In this document: positions 1 through 6,601 of the stretch, in pieces
Layout of the letters: every line of letters starts with the position of its first letter
Position numbering within the stretch: the first letter of the stretch is position 1
Assembly (NCBI GenBank): GCA_035295665.1
Contig: DATGIQ010000619.1
Location: 1-20,872 of the forward strand
Source of the DNA: DATGIQ01 sp035295665
GTDB taxonomy: Bacteria; Planctomycetota; Planctomycetia; Gemmatales; Gemmataceae
Direction: 5' to 3'
Length of the DNA stretch: 20,872 nucleotides
Made by a program: the position numbers and the translations under genes
The notes under the pieces: model-generated
Told to the model about the DNA's origin: nothing
What the model saw: the letters and a program-made list of their open reading frames with translations, nothing else
Databases searched by the model: none

Positions 1-834
1 CGATGAGGAATGGCCATAAAGCCGTGCGACGCAGGCTTCCAACATGTAAGGCCGCCGCTCGCGGCGACAATAGTCCATAGCTCGTTGAAGCGCATGCCAG
101 CTGGCAATCGGATCGTTGCCGTTCACGCGTTCGCCGGGAATGTGGAACGCCTTCCCACGCTCAATGACGGAACTTTCGCCGTGCTGGCTGCTGGCCGGTG
201 TCGATACTCCCCAGCCATTGTTCGTCACGATGATCAAGACCGGCAACTCATTCCCTGGCCGCGTACTCCAGACCAGGCAGGAGGCAAAGTCGCCCTCGGC
301 GGTCCCGGCTTCCCCACCGGTGACGATAGTGATTCCGTCGCCGCCGTGCCGCTTTTGCACCAGGGCCGTGCCCGGCGCCATGGCATACTGGATTTCAATG
401 ACCGAGCTGACCGGAATCACATTCCATTCGCGCCGGGCATAATGGCCGGAGAAATTGCGTCCGCGCGAATGCGGGTCCGTGGCGGTCATCGCCATCTGCC
501 GAATGCCATCGAGCAGGGACATCCCCATGGCCACCAGGGTTGCGCTATTTCGATAATGCAGGTGCAAATAATCGTAGTCTGGGCCCGCGCCCTTCTTGAC
601 TTGAAGCCCCAGACAGGTGTTAAACGCCTCCTCGCCCGGACCGCCGATCCAGAAGTATCCCTCTCCGGACTTGCTCATTTTGATCATCCGCTCTTCCAAT
701 GAGCGAGCCCGCACCATGATGGGGTAAATTTCGAGGCAGCGCGACGCCGGCAAGGACTCGGTTCCCGTTCGAAGCTCGATTTCCGCCAAGGTGCCCACGC
801 CGTTGCTATCCGCGGATCGAACTTTTCGTGACAT
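1..834 (-). CDS. Thiamine-diphosphate dehydrogenase E1 alpha subunit (2-oxoacid dehydrogenase type), C-terminus beyond window
   Basis: The first 278 codons of an E1 alpha subunit, which decarboxylates a 2-oxoacid on thiamine diphosphate and passes the acyl group to an E2 lipoyl protein. Seen: MVRARSLEERM at the start of the fold, HYRNSATLVAMGM, DPHSRGRNFSGHY (most like branched-chain E1 alpha), and a thiamine-diphosphate motif that reads GEAGTAEGDF followed about 27 residues later by NNGWGVST. The last residues in the window, RLYGHSSS, match the family's conserved R-x-x-GHS segment. The usual GDG is GEA here (residues 174-176), a conservative Asp to Glu change at a metal-ligand position. The start is ATG at 834, with GGAG about 9 nt upstream on the minus strand. 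The substrate (pyruvate, branched-chain or acetoin) cannot be decided, and no E1 beta gene is visible. It lies 148 bp after the LysM gene and behind a terminator-like hairpin, so it is probably a separate unit. Confidence 0.85.
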   Translation of the reverse strand, partial: MSRKVRSADSNGVGTLAEIELRTGTESLPASRCLEIYPIMVRARSLEERMIKMSKSGEGYFWIGGPGEEAFNTCLGLQVKKGAGPDYDYLHLHYRNSATLVAMGMSLLDGIRQMAMTATDPHSRGRNFSGHYARREWNVIPVSSVIEIQYAMAPGTALVQKRHGGDGITIVTGGEAGTAEGDFASCLVWSTRPGNELPVLIIVTNNGWGVSTPASSQHGESSVIERGKAFHIPGERVNGNDPIASWHALQRAMDYCRRERRPYMLEACVARLYGHSSS

Positions 835-921
835 GCCATTCTCTCCGGGACTACGCCGACCGGGGCAGGGACCGGCCCTCTGTCTATATCCTAGGTTTTG
901 AAATGCGGCCTCGGAAAGGGC

Positions 922-952
922 AAAAACGCCCGGGCGCCGCGCGCAGCCGGGC
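922..952 (-). terminator. Rho-independent terminator after the mraZ-rsmH-LysM cluster
   Basis: Read on the minus strand, a GC-only hairpin with perfect 6-bp outer arms (CCGGGC at 947-952 and GCCCGG at 928-933 on the plus strand) and a GC-rich interior is followed by G and TTTTT (922-926). It lies 31 bp beyond the LysM stop codon. The T run is short, but position and shape fit an intrinsic terminator. Confidence 0.6.
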
Positions 953-982
953 TGGAGCCAAAGGAAAATCGGTGAGTTCCGT

Positions 983-3193
983 TCAGGGCTTGTCGCGCGG
1001 ATCCACCGTGGCGTCTCGGGGGACTCGTAACTCGCTGCCGCCGGGGACCGGATCTTTCGGATCGAAACGGGGATTTAGCCGATAGATCTCCGTCCACCGG
1101 TCGGCGTCGCCCAGGGTATTCCGCGCGATCTCCCGGAACATTTCTCCACCATCACGGACTCGGTACTGCGGCACGCTGCCCGGCGGCGGCAACGGCTTGA
1201 CCGAGATATTGGCGGGCGCGACCGGAGGCACTGGCGGTAGCGACGAACCCGCAGCGTCCATCCGACTCGGCAGCTGGCCTGGCGTCGGAAGCGGTCCGGC
1301 GGGAGTCGAATCATTGGAAGGTGGTGCCCCGTAATACGTTACCAGAATCCGTTTGGGCGGGATGTAGATGGCCTGTCCCCCTTGTAGCGCTGACGAACCC
1401 TGCCGGAGTCCGTCCGTCGCCAGCGGATGATTGCGGTTGAAAAGGAGCAATGCCTGTTCGTACTGATCGGTGCCGTAGACTTCTTGACTGATCGTTCGGA
1501 AGGTGTCGTTTGGCTTGCACTTGTAAACGCTTTCGTCGTAGGCCTCGACCTGCACGATTCCGCCAGCGGGGGGTGGCGTAGACCCGGATGGCCCACGGGT
1601 CGGGAGCGGGGCGAGGGCCGGAGCAACCGGTGCGGTCACCGGCAGCGATGGTTGCGGGGAGAAGTTTCCGCCGGAAGCAAACGCCGGTATCGCCGGTGCC
1701 GGCGCGGGAGCGGGTTGACTCGGCGGAATCGGAGCCCCGGCGCGGAAACCATTGTCAGTACTCCGGTTCATGTTGTTATCAATCGCTGGCTGAGCAGCGG
1801 TCGACCGAGCCGGTGTCGAATCCGATGGAAATGCTTGGCTGCGATTGGCGGCTGGCGAGCCGATGGGTGAAAAACCACCCGTACTCCCTTGGGGTAGTGT
1901 TAAATCGGCCGGCGAGCCACCAACTCCGTGACTTGGCCGCGGAGTGGAAACAGGGTTGCTACGTGAAGCCGTATCTGAAGACCCAAATGCAATGGGGTTT
2001 GTCGGGGGAGTCGGCGGCGTGGCCGCCTGGCCTGCCGCCGGAAGCCCGTTCATTGCCCCAGCACTCCTGGAATCCGCGCCAGAGCTTACGATGCCGTGTT
2101 CCGGCCCGGAAGAAGAGTGCGGCTCACGGGGAAAAGAAGGTTCCGCCCGAGCAGCTTCGGCGGCTCCACTCGGCAACCCGGGCGCCGGCCCTTTCGGTAC
2201 CGGTGCAACGGTGGATGCCGACGAGGGGACGTACGGGAATTGGATCGGTGTCTTGGAATGATCCGGCCCGCTTGATGCGAAAGGCGGCACCTCGGTCTTG
2301 GGCGTTTTTTCCATCATGGTCGGGTCCTTGCCGGCCGGATGCGGAGCCAGCACTGCCTCTCCGCTCTTGGGCACGTCCGGATTGTTGAATCCTGGCAAGG
2401 GATTGGTCGTCGAGCTGGGTGCGCTGCTCACGGCTGGTGTCGTGGCGGCAGCCTTTTCGTTCGCGCCCAGGGAGGGCCCCGGACCTGTAGGCACGGAGGG
2501 GGTCGGCTTTGCTCCGCCACCGGCAGACTCGGGATTCGCGGCTGTCCCCGGAACAACGCCGCTGCCCGCCAGCGCGGTAAACTTTGCCGGATCCAGCATC
2601 GGAGCAGGAAGCGTTGCGGTTTTCCCCTCGGGAGCAGCCGGCGTTGCCGCGGCGGCTTCCGGCGGCCATGCCGGCTGAGCCGAGCCCGATGACGGCGGGG
2701 CCTTGCCGAGCAGCGTCTTTTCTTCCTTAGCTGGCTCTTCACTGGCCTGCTTTGCATGAAAAGGAGACGCTGGCGAGTCTTTATCCGTTTTTCCGACAGG
2801 GAAGTGCGGCGTCATCCGCTCCTTTGTGGCCGGCTCCTGGGGAGGGGGAGGTTCAGAAATCGGACTGTTCCCTTGCGGAGCCAGCGGTTGGCCGCTTCCG
2901 AATGGGGGGGGAGCGGGGTTCGTCTTCGAATCGCCATGCTCATCGACGGGCCGATACCCGGCCGGCACGACTCCGGTATTCCCTGGGATCGCTCCCGCTG
3001 CTCCACCGGCCGAGAGCTCACCGTTCTTGGTTGGGACCGGTTGTGGCTCCGCCATCATCTTGGCGAGCTGTCCCTCGCCCTGGTTTTCTGTGCTGCTGGT
3101 CACTTTCTCGTTGAGTTTGGTGTAGAAGACAATCCCGACCAAACAGAGAAATGAGCAAGAGACGACCAGCCCAGCCTTGGTTTCGCGTGTCAT
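983..3193 (-). CDS. Membrane-anchored, proline/alanine/serine-rich LysM protein
   Basis: A 736-residue protein. Residues 8-26 form one hydrophobic segment near the N-terminus (GLVVSCSFLCLVGIVFY), so it is probably a bitopic inner-membrane protein facing the periplasm. Residues about 40-550 are low complexity, dominated by P, A, S, G and T, and probably disordered. Two LysM-like modules close the protein: about 555-607 (DTFRTISQEVYGTDQYEQAL) and about 675-725 (YRVRDGGEMFREIARNTLGD). LysM domains bind the glycan of peptidoglycan, so tethering the inner membrane to the wall is a reasonable inference. The ATG overlaps the rsmH stop as ATGA, and AAGGAGGG lies 6-7 nt upstream, so the two genes are probably translationally coupled. 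The gene takes the place where ftsL usually follows rsmH. No FtsL homology is visible beyond the single membrane segment. Confidence 0.85.
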   Translation of the reverse strand: MTRETKAGLVVSCSFLCLVGIVFYTKLNEKVTSSTENQGEGQLAKMMAEPQPVPTKNGELSAGGAAGAIPGNTGVVPAGYRPVDEHGDSKTNPAPPPFGSGQPLAPQGNSPISEPPPPQEPATKERMTPHFPVGKTDKDSPASPFHAKQASEEPAKEEKTLLGKAPPSSGSAQPAWPPEAAAATPAAPEGKTATLPAPMLDPAKFTALAGSGVVPGTAANPESAGGGAKPTPSVPTGPGPSLGANEKAAATTPAVSSAPSSTTNPLPGFNNPDVPKSGEAVLAPHPAGKDPTMMEKTPKTEVPPFASSGPDHSKTPIQFPYVPSSASTVAPVPKGPAPGLPSGAAEAARAEPSFPREPHSSSGPEHGIVSSGADSRSAGAMNGLPAAGQAATPPTPPTNPIAFGSSDTASRSNPVSTPRPSHGVGGSPADLTLPQGSTGGFSPIGSPAANRSQAFPSDSTPARSTAAQPAIDNNMNRSTDNGFRAGAPIPPSQPAPAPAPAIPAFASGGNFSPQPSLPVTAPVAPALAPLPTRGPSGSTPPPAGGIVQVEAYDESVYKCKPNDTFRTISQEVYGTDQYEQALLLFNRNHPLATDGLRQGSSALQGGQAIYIPPKRILVTYYGAPPSNDSTPAGPLPTPGQLPSRMDAAGSSLPPVPPVAPANISVKPLPPPGSVPQYRVRDGGEMFREIARNTLGDADRWTEIYRLNPRFDPKDPVPGGSELRVPRDATVDPRDKP

Positions 3194-4107
3194 GCTTCCC
3201 TCCTTGGAGGCAACCGCCGGGCTGCGCGCAGCTTGGCACTGCGGGCCCGAGGATTATTCCGGACTTCTTCCTGTCCCGGCCGCACCGGTTTACGGGTCGA
3301 TTGTTCCCAGAACCGCCGGTCCCGGAAGGCCAACTTGACGCGGCGGTCTTCGAGCGAATGGAAGCTAATGATCGCAGCCCGGCCTCCGGGCCGCACCACA
3401 TGGGGCAAACTTTCCAGCAGGCGATCCAGGGCTCCCAGTTCATCGTTCACGGCAATCCGCAGCGCCTGGAACACGCGGGTCGCCGGGTGAATGGGATGGC
3501 GGTGGCCTCGGGGCCGGGGCACGCAATGGGCAACCAAGTCAGCGAGCTGCTCCGTGTTCTCCAGGGGCGACCGCCGCCGCGTTTCAACAATCTTGCGCGC
3601 GATCCGACGGCTAAAGCGCTCTTCGCCATACTTCCAAAACAGATCGGCCAGGTCCCGTTCTCCCAGGCGGCGCAGCAAGGCAGCCGCCGGTTCGCCTTGT
3701 TTGGGGTCCATCCGCATATCGAGCGGCCCCGTCTGCTGAAAGCTGAAGCCGCGCTCCGCCACAGCGATCTGATCGGAGCAGACGCCCAAATCGGCCAATA
3801 CGCCGTCCACCAGCGTGATGTCAAGTTCGTTTAGCACCTGCGGCAGTGCATCGAAATTGGCATGCACGAAAGTGATCGGATAACTCTGCATACGCCGGCG
3901 GGCCAAAGCTAACATGGCCGGATCTTGGTCGAGAGCAATGAGCCGGCCCGTGGGTCCCAGCCGCTCCGCCAACAGCCGGGAATGCCCGCCGGCGCCGACC
4001 GTGGCATCGACAAACGTCTCCCCCGCCGCCGGAGCCAGAGCGTGCAGTACCTCCGTCGGAAGCACCGGCTGGTGGAGCGGTTCAGTCGTGGATCCTTCAG
4101 CGTTCAT
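3190..4107 (-). CDS. rsmH: 16S rRNA (cytosine(1402)-N(4))-methyltransferase RsmH (MraW)
   Basis: RsmH methylates N4 of C1402 in the 16S rRNA P-site using S-adenosylmethionine. The family signatures are present in order: HQPVLPTEVL at the start, SAM motif I VDATVGAGGHS, LDQDPAML, LADLGVCSDQ, RGFSFQQTGPLDMRMD, GEERFSRRIARKI, HPATRVFQALRIAVNDEL, ISFHSLEDRRVK and the basic tail NPRARSAKLRAARR. At about 305 residues it has the usual family length. I chose the ATG at 4107; a TTG directly upstream (4110) is in frame, and neither has a clear ribosome site. It lies 273 bp after mraZ, a longer gap than usual that contains a strong hairpin, and its stop overlaps the next start. Confidence 0.95.
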   Translation of the reverse strand: MNAEGSTTEPLHQPVLPTEVLHALAPAAGETFVDATVGAGGHSRLLAERLGPTGRLIALDQDPAMLALARRRMQSYPITFVHANFDALPQVLNELDITLVDGVLADLGVCSDQIAVAERGFSFQQTGPLDMRMDPKQGEPAAALLRRLGERDLADLFWKYGEERFSRRIARKIVETRRRSPLENTEQLADLVAHCVPRPRGHRHPIHPATRVFQALRIAVNDELGALDRLLESLPHVVRPGGRAAIISFHSLEDRRVKLAFRDRRFWEQSTRKPVRPGQEEVRNNPRARSAKLRAARRLPPRREA

Positions 4108-4203
4108 CAACGCGACACAGTAGTCTGCTCCGTTCTTCCCGGACCGATGGTTGGGTACCGACTGCGGAATGAGCGGTCGAATCCGAGTTGAAGAAGAGGA
4201 TAG

Positions 4204-4244
4204 CCGCGGGCCCCTTGATCGATTCTCGGCAAGGGGTCCCGCGG
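4204..4244. other. Large GC-rich stem-loop in the mraZ-rsmH gap
   Basis: Arms CCGCGGGCCCCTTG (4204-4217) and CAAGGGGTCCCGCGG (4230-4244) pair over 14 bp with one bulged base, around a 12-nt loop containing ATCGAT. In the mraZ-rsmH transcript this would form just upstream of rsmH. No T run follows on either strand, so it does not look like a standard terminator. Attenuation, mRNA processing or stability control are possible. The rest of the gap (4108-4380) shows no convincing gene. Confidence 0.6.
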
Positions 4245-4380
4245 GGGAAACCGCAGGAGCGCTCGGCCAACCCTAACTGGTTTTGGGAAGTGCAGCACAG
4301 GTTTCCGTGGCCGGCCGGCATCTGCTCATGCCGTCAGGCCCATCGAGCGCTCCCAGTCGGTGTCAACGACATCCTCACAG

Positions 4381-4815
4381 TCATTGGTGGAAGGCACCCT
4401 CCGCAACGGTGTCGAAGCGCGGCGCGTGTTCCGCCAGATATTGCTGCCAGCGCTGAGCGTCCCACAGCTCCAAATGATCCCGGACACCAATCAACACCAC
4501 CTCATGCCGCAGGCCCGCAAATTGAACGAGCCGTTCCGGGATCAGGACGCGCCCGCTGCGATCCACGTCCACGGCCTCGGTTTGGGCGAAGTACAGGCGG
4601 CGAAAGACTCGCGCTTCCGCGTCGGTTGCCGGCGCCTGGTCCAGCTTGGCAGCTAACTGTTCGAGCCCAGCTTTGGTGTATAGCCACAAGCACTGATCGG
4701 GACCCGGCGTGACAAACAGCGTCTCGGGCTCCTCGAGTTGTTCGCGCACCCGCCGTGGCAAGGCCATGCGCTTTTTGTCATCGAGGGAGCGGGGATGGGT
4801 TCCGGTCAGCAGCAT
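4381..4815 (-). CDS. mraZ: Transcriptional regulator MraZ
   Basis: A 144-residue MraZ with two SpoVT/AbrB-like half-domains. The first starts THPRSLDDKKRMALPRRVRE and the second has the matching VDVDRSGRVLIPERL. These halves carry the conserved D-x-K/R-G-R-x-x-(I/L)-P pattern; the first half has KKRMALP in place of the usual KGR. In enterobacteria MraZ represses its own operon by binding repeated TGGGN boxes next to the promoter. Repeats of that kind lie 46-70 bp upstream here. The start at 4815 matches the family N-terminus, although the ribosome site is weak (CAGG). It is the first gene of the mraZ-rsmH-LysM unit. Confidence 0.93.
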   Translation of the reverse strand: MLLTGTHPRSLDDKKRMALPRRVREQLEEPETLFVTPGPDQCLWLYTKAGLEQLAAKLDQAPATDAEARVFRRLYFAQTEAVDVDRSGRVLIPERLVQFAGLRHEVVLIGVRDHLELWDAQRWQQYLAEHAPRFDTVAEGAFHQ

Positions 4816-4860
4816 GGCCTGAGTCTACGTCGGATCGGCTTTGGCCGGTTTTCCATCAAC

Positions 4861-4885
4861 GCCCACTTTCACCCACAACCCACCA
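4861..4885 (-). promoter_or_regulatory. Predicted MraZ operator: three TGG(G/T)N boxes at 10-bp period
   Basis: On the minus strand, TGGTG (4885-4881), TGGGT (4875-4871) and TGGGC (4865-4861) start exactly 10 bp apart. This is the spacing reported for E. coli MraZ boxes (TGGGN plus a 5-nt spacer). They lie immediately downstream of the -10 box of the predicted mraZ promoter, over the expected transcription start, which suits autorepression. Confidence 0.65.
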
Positions 4886-4887
4886 CA

Positions 4888-4915
4888 ACTATACCCAGGT
4901 GAATTTCGGAATCAA
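4888..4915 (-). promoter_or_regulatory. Sigma70-type promoter of mraZ
   Basis: Minus strand: -35 TTGATT (4915-4910), a 16-bp spacer and -10 TATAGT (4893-4888). The start would fall near 4881, giving a leader of about 65 nt before mraZ and placing the MraZ boxes across it. Confidence 0.6.
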
Positions 4916-5253
4916 GACAGATTGGATTGCGCAGCGGCGGAAAGGATGAAGCTCTGGGAGTCACAAACGGACCTACCTCTTGGCCGGGAATCCTCAAAGC
5001 TCTCGCAGATGAACGGGGACGTAGTCTGTGACGGTTTGAGCGCCTGGGATGCTGTGAATCGGGGTCACAGCAAGCGAAGTGTCTCACTGCCAGGCCTTGG
5101 TCGATTGGCCGCCCGGTCCGAACCGGAGTTCGTCGATGAAGCCCTGAGAAAACCCTCATTCAGGCCACAGACGAATTTTTTACAAACAATTTTGCTGGAC
5201 AGTAGCTGATGGGTTTGCATACTGTTAACGTAGATAGTGCGGAGGAAGAGCGC
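4916..5253. other. Region without a recognisable gene
   Basis: About 340 bp beyond the mraZ promoter. Open frames exist on both strands, but their translations show no family signature or plausible composition. The end (about 5175-5235) is AT-rich and contains CATACTGTTAACG, so a promoter for the plus-strand genes may lie here. I could not fit a convincing -35/-10 pair. Confidence 0.4.
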
Positions 5254-5529
5254 ATGTTTCCATTCACGGACCTCTGGGGAGGATCCGAACGGACCCTCCA
5301 CGGGAGCCGCACCGGAGCAGGCAAACAAAACCTTTCCTGGAGCGCCAAGCGGCCCGATCGAAAACGAAGGCAGCGTTCTCTATTGCCCGAAGTGCGCAGC
5401 CAACGCCCCTATTGCATGGAACGCTCCTGGAATCACAGGATGGCGGTGTGGGGCGGCATCAATGCTCATCAACCCACAACCGGTGGGAATACGGTCGCAT
5501 TCTCGTGCAAATGCTGTGCCATGTCATAA
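5254..5529 (+). CDS. Possible small hypothetical protein
   Basis: A 91-codon frame starting at an ATG with a strong ribosome site (GGAGG at 5241-5245, 8 nt spacing). The product begins MFPFTDLWGGSERT, is basic (several K/R in KRPDRKRRQR), and ends with cysteines in SCKCCAMS. I do not recognise it. An overlapping frame in +1 register encodes YCPKCAANAPI followed by GWRCG, reminiscent of a zinc ribbon. The region could therefore be a frameshifted gene, a leader ORF for the ANTAR gene, or non-coding. Codon use does not settle the matter. Confidence 0.25.
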   Translation: MFPFTDLWGGSERTLHGSRTGAGKQNLSWSAKRPDRKRRQRSLLPEVRSQRPYCMERSWNHRMAVWGGINAHQPTTGGNTVAFSCKCCAMS

Positions 5530-5532
5530 AAT

Positions 5533-5598
5533 GTAGGTGAGTGCGCACCGCCTACGTACCAGTCTTGGCCGATCTGTGTACTAGACTGGGTGTAGGCG
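5533..5598 (+). promoter_or_regulatory. Two mutually exclusive hairpins in the ANTAR gene leader
   Basis: Hairpin 1 has stem GGTG/CACC (5536-5539, 5546-5549) with hexaloop AGUGCG, and flanking GTA/TAC can also pair. Hairpin 2 has stem CGCCTAC/GTAGGCG (5549-5555, 5592-5598) continued by CCAGTCT/AGACTGG (5559-5565, 5583-5589). CCTAC is shared, so the two cannot form together. The loop has A at position 1 and G at position 4, as in RNA sites bound by ANTAR proteins. The gene directly downstream encodes one, so autoregulation is possible. No U tract follows hairpin 2. Confidence 0.4.
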
Positions 5599-5638
5599 CC
5601 AACTAAGGAAGTAGCGACCTCGAAGAAAGTTGCGTGAT

Positions 5639-6361
5639 ATGGGCGAAATCGGGGGGAATGCAAAACGCAATGAGCATCATGCGCCAACCATGCGGTTGTG
5701 GCTGGTGGACGAGAAAAGCGCGCAAGGTACCGGTAGCGGATTGGAAGCGGTTCTTCGTCAGCTGGAGGAGCGCCCCGGGAGCGGACTTCGGCTGATCGGA
5801 ACCTCTCCGTTTCAAGCCGACTTCAGCGAAGCGATGCGAAAATTGGTGCCAGACCTCGTCGACATGCTGGTCATCAACGAGCGGGCCTGGCCGGAGGGAG
5901 CATGCACGCCCGATCTCCTGAATTTGGAGCTGGGATTCTTGGTCGTAACCGCGGCCGAAGGTGCGGAGCGTTTCCGCCAGCTGGCCGAGGAACATCCGGT
6001 TGGCTTTGTGGCTCCTGCGCCAAGCGCCGAAGCTTTGTGGCTGGGACTGATGACTGCGTTCGGTGAGCACCGCCGACACGTCCAATGGAAGCTCCAGGTA
6101 TCGCGGCTGCAGCGCCGCTTGAACGACCGGATCGTTATTGAACGGGCCAAAGGAATCTTGGTGCAACGACTGAAGATTTCGGAGGAGGAAGCGTACAAGC
6201 GATTGCGTGTGTTGTCGCGGCGGCAGCGCCGACAAATTCGCGACATCGCCCAGTCTCTGCTGGATACTCAATTCCTCTTCCTTCCGGATGCAGATGGAAT
6301 GGCCCCCTTTACCACAGAAAAGTTCGCCCAAGAACCGGAAAATCCAATGCCTCAAAGTTGA
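5639..6361 (+). CDS. ANTAR-domain RNA-binding regulator with degenerate receiver
   Basis: A 240-residue two-domain protein. Residues about 18-145 look like a response-regulator receiver that has lost its phosphorylation site: beta-1 reads MRLWLVDEK, while the strand that should end in the acceptor Asp reads DMLVIN. A helix-rich linker leads to an ANTAR domain at about 155-212 (LNDRIVIERAKGILVQRLKI, then SEEEAYKRLR and RDIAQSLL). Proteins of this family bind paired hexaloop hairpins in nascent RNA and prevent termination. I chose ATG 5639, with AGAAAG about 9 nt upstream. TTG 5630 and ATG 5690 are alternatives, the latter at the first residue of the receiver strand. Downstream lies a long hairpin-rich region and then a sigma54-type activator on the same strand, which could be its target. 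Confidence 0.85.
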   Translation: MGEIGGNAKRNEHHAPTMRLWLVDEKSAQGTGSGLEAVLRQLEERPGSGLRLIGTSPFQADFSEAMRKLVPDLVDMLVINERAWPEGACTPDLLNLELGFLVVTAAEGAERFRQLAEEHPVGFVAPAPSAEALWLGLMTAFGEHRRHVQWKLQVSRLQRRLNDRIVIERAKGILVQRLKISEEEAYKRLRVLSRRQRRQIRDIAQSLLDTQFLFLPDADGMAPFTTEKFAQEPENPMPQS

Positions 6362-6566
6362 AGGCTCCGGCCGGCGCCTTGCTTCCGTAGAGGGTTGCGG
6401 GGAGATCGGGCAAAGGGGGTTCGGAAACCCACGATAAGGTTCACAGGGACAGCGGAGCCAAGACGAAGGACGAGCCCGATGCGGGAAAACGTCTTAAGGC
6501 ATCCAAAATAGATTCAGGCGGGATCTGAGTTTTCACGAAAATATTCCACGAATGGCCGAAAATTTC
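6362..6566. other. Spacer between the ANTAR gene and the leader promoter
   Basis: No gene seen. Just after the ANTAR stop a short stem AAGGC/GCCTT (6361-6365, 6376-6380) encloses a GC palindrome, but no T run follows. The last 60 bp are A/T-rich with two CGAAAAT copies upstream of the -35 box, which could act as an UP element. Confidence 0.4.
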
Positions 6567-6595
6567 TTGACATTGACGCTAACATCGCCTAAATT
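6567..6595 (+). promoter_or_regulatory. Strong sigma70-type promoter
   Basis: -35 TTGACA (6567-6572), a 17-bp spacer and -10 TAAATT (6590-6595), preceded by A/T tracts. Transcription would start near 6602, about 610 nt before the next gene, so it should drive a long leader or a separate RNA. Confidence 0.65.
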
Positions 6596-6601
6596 CTCTA
6601 C

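Noticed and set aside
10..702. Long plus-strand open frame at the left edge
   Set aside because: It is the antisense of the E1 alpha gene, whose minus-strand product carries clear family motifs. The plus-strand product has none.
1588..2388. Several long plus-strand frames across the LysM gene
   Set aside because: High GC and biased composition open all frames here. The minus frame has a ribosome site, membrane segment and LysM modules.
5218..5230. ATACTGTTAACG also present at 8671-8682
   Set aside because: A shared 12-mer is expected by chance several times in 20 kb. No further copies or symmetry support a binding site.
5603..6355. 250-codon minus-strand frame
   Set aside because: Antisense shadow of the ANTAR gene. 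Its translation lacks any recognisable motif, while the plus frame has a complete ANTAR domain.
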